From NCBI GenBank assembly GCA_012735285.1, contig JAAYHT010000213.1, positions 1 through 5,198 of the forward strand: DNA of 5,198 nt. The letters run 5' to 3'. Positions 1 through 5,198 of this stretch are shown here, piece by piece. The notes below the pieces were generated by a model. It did not search any database. It saw only the letters and a list, made by a program, of their open reading frames with translations, and was not told the DNA's origin. This stretch comes from Clostridiales bacterium. Its GTDB lineage: Bacteria > Bacillota > Clostridia > Peptostreptococcales > Anaerovoracaceae. The stretch's first letter is position 1. The number at the start of each line of letters is the position of its first letter. A program made the translations under genes and the position numbers.

Positions 1-1
1 C

Positions 2-262
2 GCTATGCGCACTATTAATATATGTCGCAGTGCAGGATTTGAACCGAAGATTAAATATGCTCCTTCAGTAACAACTTTAATGCTTTGGGTAGAAGCGGGA
101 CTAGGAGTTGCATTTCATCATGGCGAAAATGCATTATGTGAAAATCCTAATATTGCCTTTCTAAAAATGGAAAAGCCTCAAATTTTGGATGTCTCCATAG
201 CATGGAGAAAAGATGATTCCAACAATCTAATTCCCACCTTTGTAGATCTTTTCAAAAAATAA
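2..262 (+). CDS. LysR-type transcriptional regulator, C-terminal fragment (5' end outside window)
   Basis: The reading frame is open from the left edge (codon at 2-4 is GCT) to the TAA at 260-262, so the Met at 5 is almost certainly internal and only about 86 C-terminal residues are visible. They match the last part of a LysR substrate-binding domain. A strand with 'AGFEPKI' is followed by a helix carrying 'LMLWVEAGLGVAF', the family's usual L-x-x-V-x-x-G-x-G-[VI] signature. After that come the 'NIAFLKM' strand, 'VSIAWRKDD' (the usual 'l.laWrkd' strand) and a final helix ending in 'FVDLFKK'. The helix-turn-helix lies outside the window. LysR proteins usually bind a small-molecule effector and regulate nearby genes. 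This one lies upstream of the TRAP operon in the same direction, not divergent, so control of the cassette is plausible but inferred. No strong terminator follows it. The family call is firm; effector and targets are unknown. Confidence 0.85.
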   Translation, partial: AMRTINICRSAGFEPKIKYAPSVTTLMLWVEAGLGVAFHHGENALCENPNIAFLKMEKPQILDVSIAWRKDDSNNLIPTFVDLFKK

Positions 263-526
263 TTTCCCTTTTTAATAATAATACTACAAATTATGACAAA
301 TTTATGTTTTCGATTATGTTATAAATTCTTAAAACCAGAAAATTCTATTCTAATCATTACTTTTTCTTATGACCATATATTATTTGTAATTTTTTAAAAT
401 TTTAAATAACATATATAATTTATTACAGAAATAGTTCGCTTTTTCAAATGTTCCTATATCAAATCATCAGCAATGAGTTTCTTTTGAAGTTAGTGTCTAT
501 TATAAAGTGTAAGAGAGGGGAGAAAA
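263..526. other. AT-rich intergenic region between the LysR gene and the TRAP operon
   Basis: This 264-base stretch has no convincing ORF and is markedly more AT-rich than the flanking genes. It holds no clear intrinsic terminator for the LysR gene. It does hold two AT-rich inverted repeats. One is weak (AATTTAT at 299-305 against ATAAATT at 321-327) and one is longer (375-385 against 404-414, listed separately). The promoter of the TRAP operon most likely lies here, together with the ribosome binding site AGGGGAG at 516-522, four bases before the dctP start. Confidence 0.6.
375..419 (+). promoter_or_regulatory. Candidate promoter -10 box overlapped by an imperfect inverted repeat
   Basis: TATAAT at 414-419 is an exact match to the bacterial -10 consensus. 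No good -35 box sits 16-18 bases upstream, where the sequence is mostly T/A; the nearest TTG-containing hexamer, TTGTAA at 384-389, is 24 bases away. Bases 375-385 (ATATATTATTT) pair with 404-414 in 10 of 11 positions, the mismatch being A379/C410. The right arm therefore abuts and overlaps the -10 box, as a repressor or LysR-type operator could. If real, transcription would start near 426 and give a leader of about 100 bases. In such AT-rich DNA both elements could arise by chance. Confidence 0.25.
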
Positions 527-1579
527 ATGAAAAGAAAATCAATATTATTTCTCGTCGTGCTATTAATCGCAGCTCTTACTGTAGGTATGGGAGGGTGTGG
601 AGGCAATGGTGATTCCGCAACTTCAGGAGACGCAGATAAGGTTTATACACTAAGAATTGGTACGGGCTCTGGAGGAAGAGACCATCAAAATGTATTTATG
701 GAAAGAATCAAAGAAGAATTAGAAGCAAGATCAGAAGGTCAACTAGTTGTAGAATTGTACCCTGCTGGACAAATAGGGAATATGGCTCAGCTAGTTCAAG
801 GTGTACAAGATGGTAGTGTGGATTCAGTATGTATTCCAACTACATATTTTGCCACAGTAATACCTGAAATGACTATTTTAGATATGCCTTATCTTTGGAA
901 GGATGCAGCTAGAGGAACACGTATATTAATGGAGAATAGCACATCACTTGACAAAATTATTGAAGATGCCGGATTAGTTCAAGCTGGTTACATAAGAAAT
1001 GCTGAACGTCTTTTAATTTCAAATCGGGATTTAACAAAAGTCAAGACACTAGAAGATTTAAAAGCTATGAGGCTTAAAACATTTTGTCATCCAAGTGAAG
1101 TTATTCAAGCAGAGGTAGAGGCTTTAGGTGGAATATATTCTAATATTGATGTAGGCGAACTCACTCCTTCTTTGCAGAATAAAACATTAGATGCCGCAAT
1201 GATAAGTGCAACCCTTTATTATCCTTTTGGAGTTCATGAGGTTGCACCTTATATGCTTATGGCACCTAGGGATGCGATGATTAGTGTCTATATGATAAAT
1301 CGCAATTATTTTGAAGGTCTACCGGAGGATTTACAGCAATTAGTTTTAGATACAGCTAGAGAAGTAAATGATGAAGTGTTCGAATATGCCGGCGAATATG
1401 AAGAATTATGTATTAGTTCTATGTTAGAAGAAGGTTTGACTATAGTTGAACCTAGTCCTGAATTAGCACAGGAAATAAGGGACGCATGCTTAAGTGTTGC
1501 CGATCAATTCTTAGCAAAATATCCTGAGATGAAAGACTTGTATGAGGAGTTTAAAGCTTTATCCGCAAAATATGAGTAG
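527..1579 (+). CDS. dctP: TRAP transporter solute-binding lipoprotein, DctP family
   Basis: This 350-residue protein is the extracytoplasmic receptor of a TRAP transporter: it captures a small organic acid and passes it to the DctQ/DctM membrane pair encoded next. It begins with a lipoprotein signal peptide (KRK at 2-4, hydrophobic core about 6-19, lipobox MGGC with the acylated Cys at 24), so it is probably tethered outside the membrane. The mature part fits DctP: a first strand with 'LRIGTG' (42-47), a helix then 'LVVELYPAGQIGN' (73-85), and 'LDMPYLW' (118-124). 'LKAMRLKTF' (178-186) carries Arg182, the likely counterpart of the conserved Arg that salt-bridges the ligand carboxylate. The pocket segment 'ELTPSLQNKTLDAAM' (211-225) differs from the common 'EvYtALqqGvvDG', lacking Tyr and the DG pair. 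Length is normal for the family. AGGGGAG at 516-522 supports the start. The gene symbol is the family name only; the ligand is unknown. Confidence 0.93.
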   Translation: MKRKSILFLVVLLIAALTVGMGGCGGNGDSATSGDADKVYTLRIGTGSGGRDHQNVFMERIKEELEARSEGQLVVELYPAGQIGNMAQLVQGVQDGSVDSVCIPTTYFATVIPEMTILDMPYLWKDAARGTRILMENSTSLDKIIEDAGLVQAGYIRNAERLLISNRDLTKVKTLEDLKAMRLKTFCHPSEVIQAEVEALGGIYSNIDVGELTPSLQNKTLDAAMISATLYYPFGVHEVAPYMLMAPRDAMISVYMINRNYFEGLPEDLQQLVLDTAREVNDEVFEYAGEYEELCISSMLEEGLTIVEPSPELAQEIRDACLSVADQFLAKYPEMKDLYEEFKALSAKYE

Positions 1580-1592
1580 CATAATCTTGCGT

Positions 1593-1623
1593 ATTATAGG
1601 TGGGGTATATCCCCACCTATGGT
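1593..1623 (+). terminator. Strong hairpin after dctP without a U-tract (attenuator or mRNA-stabilising stem)
   Basis: ATAGGTGGGG at 1596-1605 and CCCCACCTAT at 1611-1620 form a perfect 10-bp stem with a 5-base loop (TATAT). Two G·U pairs and one A-U pair can extend it to 1593/1623. The downstream bases (GGTTTAAGGAAA) contain no T-run, so it does not look like a full intrinsic terminator. It lies in the 69-base gap between dctP and dctQ, where a partial terminator or a 3' stability hairpin would raise binding-protein mRNA above that of the membrane subunits. The stem is seen directly; the role is inferred. Confidence 0.65.
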
Positions 1624-1648
1624 TTAAGGAAAGGGTGAATAGGTCGGC

Positions 1649-2134
1649 ATGAATCTATGTATTCGGATAATAGATAAAATTAATAATTTTCTAATTAATA
1701 TTTCTACAGTTTTCCTTGTTTTAAGTTGTCTTCTTGCAGTAATAAATGCATTATGTCGTAAATTTTTATCAACGGGATTTCCGTGGGCCGAAGAGCTTTG
1801 TACATATTTAGTTGTTATGATGCTTTTCCTTTCACTACCATATTTAGAGCAGAAACATGAGCATCTATCTATAAATATTCTAGTTTCTAATATTAAAAAT
1901 AAAGTGGCTTTAAAAATTGTTCGTTTATTTCATGGGATATGGACACTTTTAATTATGATCATAATGTTGCGTTATGCAATTATCATATCTATAAACATGT
2001 ATCAAACAAATATTGTTACCTATGTTCTGAGAATTCCACGAGTAATTTTTTTCAGTAACGTAGTTATTGGCTTTGCTTTAATTATAGTGGTATGGGCATG
2101 TGTATTAATTAGGGGAGGAGTGGAATTAGAGTGA
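1649..2134 (+). CDS. dctQ: TRAP transporter small transmembrane subunit, DctQ family
   Basis: This 161-residue integral membrane protein is the small subunit that associates with DctM to form the TRAP permease. Four hydrophobic segments are visible, at about 15-35, 50-66, 88-112 and 132-155, matching the four-helix DctQ topology. The family signature lies between the first two: Arg37 ('CRKF'), then 'PWAEEL' (45-50, with Trp46 and Glu48-Glu49), then 'LEQKHEHLSINIL' (66-78), equivalent to the usual '..r...Hi.vd'. 'LRIPRVIFFS' (127-136) before the last helix is also typical. The ATG at 1649 is the first start after an in-frame TAG at 1640-1642. The best ribosome binding site is AAGGAAAGGGTGA at 1627-1637, 11 bases away, which is a little long. 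The gene follows the dctP hairpin and overlaps dctM by 4 bases. Sequence identity between DctQ proteins is generally low, so order and topology carry much of the call. Confidence 0.9.
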   Translation: MNLCIRIIDKINNFLINISTVFLVLSCLLAVINALCRKFLSTGFPWAEELCTYLVVMMLFLSLPYLEQKHEHLSINILVSNIKNKVALKIVRLFHGIWTLLIMIIMLRYAIIISINMYQTNIVTYVLRIPRVIFFSNVVIGFALIIVVWACVLIRGGVELE

Positions 2135-3399
2135 TAGTAGAAATGATTCCGGTATTTGTAATCCTCTTTTTGACTATGGCTTTAAACTTACCAATTTACA
2201 TAGCGTTGTTATCTTCAGGAATATATATGCAGCTGTTTATTAATAACATGTCATTGCAGAGTGTTGTTTCCGCAATGTTTGAATCGGTTACTAAAACAAG
2301 TTTAATGGCAATACCATTCTTTATACTGGCAGGTTCTATTATGGCAAAAGGTACTTTAGGAGAGCGCCTAATAGACTTTTGCTCAGTTTTCCTGAGAAGT
2401 GTTAGGGCAGGTATGGCGATGGCATGTCTAATAGCTAACGCTATATTTGGAGCGATATCAGGATCTCCTCCCGCCGCGACCGCAACTTTTTCAAAAATAC
2501 TTTATGAGCCATTAGAAAAAACATATGGTGAAAGAAGGACTCTAGGTTTAATAGTAGGAGCGGCTGGCTTGAGCTCGATAATTCCTCCTAGTGTTGGAAT
2601 GATTATTTACGGTGTAGTAGCCGAAGTATCAATAGCAAAACTGTTTATGGCAGGCTTACTTCCTGGTTTGGTAATGGTAATAATATTTGCCATATATCTT
2701 TTATTTAGTTGCCCTAAAGATACTATGGAATCCAAAGCAAGTAGACATGAAAAAAAGGAAGCCTTTAAAAGCAGTATACTTGTTTTAATTCTTCCAATTA
2801 TAATTTTGGGCGGTATATATGGCGGTGTTTTTACGCCTATGGAAGCAGGAGCTTTGTCAGCTGCGTATTCTGCAATTGTAAGTTATTTTATCTTAAAAGA
2901 TATGAATTTTCTAACGCTGCTAAAAACTTTAAAGGAAGGAACAATAACAAGCGTAAAAATTTACATTCTTATTGCCAGCAGTGGAGTTTTTGCCCAAGCA
3001 CTTACCGTAACACAATTCCCTCAACATTTAGCCTCACTATTCGAAGGAGTGTCAGCTATCGGCTTCTTAGCGATACTAAATATCATATTGTTAATATTCG
3101 GCTGTTTTTTTGATTCTAGTAGTGCGATCTTAATCATGGTACCAATGCTTGCACCCACATCCATGGCTTTAGGGATTGACCCTATACATCTTGGAATCGT
3201 ATATGTAGTCAATTTAACTGTGGGTATGATAACTCCACCATTTGGGTTGAATCTATTTGTATGTCAAGGAGTATTAGGCAAGGAAATGGGGACTATAGTT
3301 CGTGCGGTTGTACCATACGTAATCCTTTATATTATAGGGATTATTATTATAACCTACATACCTATAATCTCTACTATTCTGCCAAATACATTCATGTAA
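2131..3399 (+). CDS. dctM: TRAP transporter large transmembrane subunit, DctM family
   Basis: This 422-residue polytopic protein is the transport-catalysing subunit of the TRAP system, a member of the ion transporter superfamily that in characterised cases couples uptake to a Na+ gradient. Family landmarks run in order: 'AIPFFILAGSIMAKG' (60-74), the hairpin-type segment 'GAISGSPPAATAT' (107-119), 'IIPPSVGMIIYG' (150-161), 'LFMAGLLPG' (171-179), 'GGIYGGVFTPMEAGA' (227-241), 'FFDSSSAILI' (326-335) and 'GMITPPFGLNLF' (365-376). The two Gly/Ser/Pro-rich segments near 107-119 and 365-376 correspond to the internally repeated halves that line the substrate and ion sites. Length is normal. The start is GTG at 2131, overlapping the dctQ stop (GTGA), with AGGGGAGGAG at 2111-2120 ten bases upstream. 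The in-frame ATG at 2143 lies too far from that site. The overlap suggests translational coupling with dctQ. The gene looks intact; the substrate is unknown. Confidence 0.95.
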   Translation: MIVEMIPVFVILFLTMALNLPIYIALLSSGIYMQLFINNMSLQSVVSAMFESVTKTSLMAIPFFILAGSIMAKGTLGERLIDFCSVFLRSVRAGMAMACLIANAIFGAISGSPPAATATFSKILYEPLEKTYGERRTLGLIVGAAGLSSIIPPSVGMIIYGVVAEVSIAKLFMAGLLPGLVMVIIFAIYLLFSCPKDTMESKASRHEKKEAFKSSILVLILPIIILGGIYGGVFTPMEAGALSAAYSAIVSYFILKDMNFLTLLKTLKEGTITSVKIYILIASSGVFAQALTVTQFPQHLASLFEGVSAIGFLAILNIILLIFGCFFDSSSAILIMVPMLAPTSMALGIDPIHLGIVYVVNLTVGMITPPFGLNLFVCQGVLGKEMGTIVRAVVPYVILYIIGIIIITYIPIISTILPNTFM

Positions 3400-3558
3400 T
3401 TAATCAATCAAACAAGGGTAAGGGGGGTGGGTATTATCATTAGTTTTTTACACCCATTGCAAAATATCTGGGAGACAGAAGATATGCTATGAGGAGTTCT
3501 ATCTCTTAATGATTAGTTACCTTTGTTATTGAAGTTAAATTGTTAAGGAGGAAATAAA
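3400..3558 (+). other. Intergenic leader between dctM and the BKACE-like gene
   Basis: This 159-base gap holds no convincing gene. It starts with a purine-rich patch (AGGGTAAGGGGGGTGGG) that resembles a ribosome binding site but leads into no ORF of useful length. It ends with a strong AAGGAGG (3545-3551), seven bases before the next start. No intrinsic terminator and no well-spaced promoter were found, so read-through from the TRAP genes is possible. A candidate stem at 3469-3508 is listed separately. Confidence 0.5.
3469..3508 (+). promoter_or_regulatory. Possible leader RNA hairpin upstream of the BKACE-like gene
   Basis: Bases 3469-3480 (TGGGAGACAGAA) can pair with 3497-3508 (TTCTATCTCTTA). 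This gives 11 base pairs, including two G·U pairs, and one internal C/A mismatch (3476/3501), closing a 16-base loop. No T-run follows, so it is not an obvious terminator. It could be a processing or stability element separating transport mRNA from enzyme mRNA, or a chance fold; it matches no riboswitch class I recognise. Confidence 0.3.
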
Positions 3559-4452
3559 ATGGCAAGAAAAAGAAAAGTAATTATAACAGTTGCACCCACA
3601 GGGGGATTTGCTCAGAAGTCGGATAACCCCAATTTACCTATAACCCCAGATGAAATAGCGGAATGTGTGGAAGAATGCTGTCGCTTGGGAGCTTCAATAG
3701 CGGCAGTCCATGTACGTCGTGACGATGGAGCTATCACAAATGATCCAGAACTATATAAAATTGTTAACGCTAAGATACGGGAGAGATGCAACATTATAAT
3801 CAACAACTCCACTGGAGGGGGAATGGGTCCTGAAATGCATATTGTATACCCAGACGGAAATTGGGAAATGGACTTTGAAAAGCGTCTTTGGGGTACTCAA
3901 GGCGGAGCAGAGATGTGCACTTTAGACTGCCAGACCCAGACCTTTGATATTTATCCTGATAGACCTCCTGGACTTATGAATACAAGCTGGAGGAGGACCT
4001 TACAGCTGGCACAGGCCATGAAGGACAATGGGATAAAACCAGAATATGAGGTAATGGATTTGTCCCATATGTTAGTAGACGCACAAAAAGTAATTCAAGC
4101 AGGCTTAGATAAACCCCCATACTGGTTTGACTTCGTACTTGGCTGTGATAGAAGATTCCAAGGTGCACTACCGTTTACATACGAAATCTTGAATACGTTG
4201 ATTGATTATCTTCCAGAAAACTCTTTATATACAGTCGCTGCATTAGGACCAGCTCAACTGCCAGCTAATATTCAGGCTATCTTAAGAGGCGGGCATGTCA
4301 GAACCGGACTGGAAGACAATCTCTACTTTGAAAAAGGAGTACTAGCAAGCAACGAGATGTTGGTAGAACGTATAGCAAATATGATAGAGCTAATGGGACA
4401 TCAAGTAGCTACACCTGGTGAGGCTCGTGAAATGCTAGGATTAAAAGAATAG
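3559..4452 (+). CDS. BKACE / DUF849-family beta-keto acid cleavage enzyme homologue
   Basis: This 297-residue protein belongs to the family of 3-keto-5-aminohexanoate cleavage enzyme (Kce). Characterised members are metal-dependent TIM-barrel enzymes that condense a beta-keto acid with acetyl-CoA and release acetoacetate plus a new CoA ester. Landmarks are 'KVIITVAPTGG' (6-16), 'LPITPDEIAE' (26-35), 'AVHVRRDDG' (49-57), 'NNSTGGGMG' (82-90, with Ser84), 'PEYEVMD' (161-167, with Glu164), 'GALPFT' (202-207), 'LGPAQLP' (229-235), 'GGHVRTGLEDNLY' (244-256, with Arg248, Glu252 and Asp253) and 'ATPGEAREMLGL' (284-295). Glu252 and His51 match known metal ligands. The first His of the classical HxH motif is replaced by Ala49 (GCA), so metal binding or chemistry may differ, and the classical lysine-pathway substrate should not be assumed. 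AAGGAGG at 3545-3551 supports the start. The downstream hydrolase follows after 19 bases, pointing to a shared operon and pathway. The family is certain; the reaction is not. Confidence 0.9.
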   Translation: MARKRKVIITVAPTGGFAQKSDNPNLPITPDEIAECVEECCRLGASIAAVHVRRDDGAITNDPELYKIVNAKIRERCNIIINNSTGGGMGPEMHIVYPDGNWEMDFEKRLWGTQGGAEMCTLDCQTQTFDIYPDRPPGLMNTSWRRTLQLAQAMKDNGIKPEYEVMDLSHMLVDAQKVIQAGLDKPPYWFDFVLGCDRRFQGALPFTYEILNTLIDYLPENSLYTVAALGPAQLPANIQAILRGGHVRTGLEDNLYFEKGVLASNEMLVERIANMIELMGHQVATPGEAREMLGLKE

Positions 4453-4471
4453 ATTTGGAAAGGAGCTTTTC

Positions 4472-5198
4472 ATGAAACTTATAGACCTCAGTGTTTATTT
4501 CGAAGACAATCCGATGGCAGAGAACTTTCCAATAAAAATCGAGTTTTTCCCACATGAAAATATGGCAAAGCAAATGGCAGAGCGTTTAGGGATAAGCATA
4601 ACAGCGTTTCGTGATGGAATGTGCATGTCTCATGAAGATGTAACGGGGCAACTACATGCGGGTACGCATGTAGATGCACCCTTCCACTACGGACCTATTT
4701 GCGAAGGTAAACCTGCACGAACTATTGATGAGCTGCCATTGGAATGGTTTTACCAGGACGGTGTCCGTTTAGATCTTCGTCATATAGAAGATAGGACGGA
4801 AATTACCAAACAGGATATTATAGATGCTCTGGATAAAATCGGATACATTTTAAAACCTTTAGATATCGTTCTTTTGTGGACGGGATATGATGAGCACATC
4901 TATTCCCCTAAATACCTTAAAGATCAGCCGGGTATGAGCCGAGAAGCAACAGAATATTTAATTGATCAAGGAATAAAAGTGATTGGTATAGACTGCTTTG
5001 GCTTCGATCGTTCATTTAGCTGTATGGCTGAATGCTATAAACAAGGAACTTTAAAAGAAATGTTCCCGGCGCATATGGTTGGCCGAGATAAAGAATATGC
5101 GCACATTGAAAAACTAGGTAATTTAGGTGCTATACCTTGTGACTACGGGTTCAAGGTAGCATGTTTCCCAACAAAGGTAAGAGGCGGTACTGCCGGCC
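4472..5198 (+). CDS. Cyclase family / kynurenine formamidase-like metal-dependent hydrolase (3' end outside window)
   Basis: The frame opens at ATG 4472, with AAAGGAG at 4459-4465 six bases upstream, and stays open to the right edge: 242 codons and no stop. The N-terminal 'MKLIDLSVYFEDNP' is the usual 'iiDLs..l..n.P' opening of this family. The hallmark HxGTHxDxPxH is complete as 'HAGTHVDAPFH' (His62, His66, Asp68, His72). Later come 'VIGIDCFGFD' (170-179), His201, and 'HIEKLGNL' (211-218) with Glu213. The 12-residue His201-Glu213 spacing fits the remaining metal ligands of kynurenine formamidases. The visible end, 'FPTKVRGGTAG', matches the penultimate 'lPlk..ggtGsPvR' strand, so probably only about 10-25 residues are missing. 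Characterised relatives hydrolyse N-formylkynurenine (KynB) or isatin with Zn or Mn. Nothing here indicates tryptophan breakdown, so the likely role is opening a cyclic amide or lactone, or cleaving an amide, in the pathway served by the neighbouring TRAP and BKACE genes. That role is inferred. Confidence 0.88.
   Translation, partial: MKLIDLSVYFEDNPMAENFPIKIEFFPHENMAKQMAERLGISITAFRDGMCMSHEDVTGQLHAGTHVDAPFHYGPICEGKPARTIDELPLEWFYQDGVRLDLRHIEDRTEITKQDIIDALDKIGYILKPLDIVLLWTGYDEHIYSPKYLKDQPGMSREATEYLIDQGIKVIGIDCFGFDRSFSCMAECYKQGTLKEMFPAHMVGRDKEYAHIEKLGNLGAIPCDYGFKVACFPTKVRGGTAG

Noticed and set aside
299..327. AATTTAT / ATAAATT inverted repeat as a terminator or operator
   Set aside because: Only seven A/T pairs around a 15-base loop with no GC pairs and no T-run; this is expected by chance in such AT-rich DNA.
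484..506. Possible promoter TTGAAG ... TATAAA just upstream of dctP
   Set aside because: The spacer is only 11 bases, too short for a standard sigma-70-type promoter.
3021..3212. 63-codon ORF on the minus strand inside dctM
   Set aside because: It lies wholly inside the strongly supported dctM frame, has no recognisable domain, and is best explained as an antisense shadow.
3261..3443. 60-codon + strand ORF overlapping the end of dctM
   Set aside because: Most of it is the dctM coding sequence in another frame, rich in Tyr from AT-rich codons; it has no family match and no clear start signal of its own.
3457..3488. Possible promoter TTGCAA ... TATGCT before the BKACE-like gene
   Set aside because: The spacing is 20 bases and the -10 match is partial, so it is not good enough to list as a promoter.
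3436..3513. ATCATTA / TAATGAT arms flanking the leader stem as the closing helix of a riboswitch
   Set aside because: Seven AT-rich pairs 64 bases apart, with no recognisable aptamer core between them; chance is likely.
3612..4168. Two minus-strand ORFs (3612-3812 and 3974-4168) inside the BKACE-like gene
   Set aside because: Both are antisense to well-conserved motifs of the + strand protein and show no recognisable domain.
4488..4679. 63-codon minus-strand ORF with many His residues
   Set aside because: It is antisense to the start and metal-binding motif of the cyclase-family gene; its composition follows from that strand's codons.

Overview
The window is AT-rich, with strong purine-rich ribosome binding sites (for example AAGGAGG and AGGGGAGGAG), a GTG start in a tight gene overlap and a lipoprotein-type signal peptide. 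Together these suggest a Gram-positive-type or anaerobic low-GC bacterium, such as a Clostridia-like Firmicute. This is inferred from composition and gene style; nothing in the window fixes the taxon.

All genes lie on the + strand. At the left edge (to 262) is the C-terminal end of a LysR-type transcriptional regulator. A 264-base, very AT-rich intergenic region (263-526) follows, with a candidate -10 box overlapped by an imperfect inverted repeat. Next is a complete tripartite (TRAP) carboxylate transporter. It consists of a DctP-type solute-binding lipoprotein (527-1579), a perfect GC-rich hairpin in the gap behind it, the small membrane subunit DctQ (1649-2134), and the large membrane subunit DctM (2131-3399), which overlaps DctQ by 4 bases. 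After a 159-base gap containing a possible leader hairpin come two catabolic genes. These are a BKACE/DUF849-family beta-keto acid cleavage enzyme homologue (3559-4452) and, 19 bases further on, a cyclase/kynurenine-formamidase-like metal hydrolase (4472 onward). The hydrolase runs off the right edge just short of its expected C-terminus, so it shows no stop codon.

Read together, this looks like an uptake-and-degradation cassette. A LysR regulator would sense a small acid, the TRAP system would import a carboxylate using an ion gradient, the cyclase-family hydrolase would open a ring or cleave an amide or lactone, and the BKACE-like enzyme would carry out an acetyl-CoA-dependent carbon-carbon cleavage. 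The substrate cannot be read from the sequence. The most notable details are that the BKACE homologue has Ala where the classical enzymes have the first His of the metal-binding HxH motif, and that the solute-binding protein departs from the usual TRAP ligand-pocket motif. I see no mobile element, CRISPR array, tRNA or rRNA, and no clearly unprecedented system.
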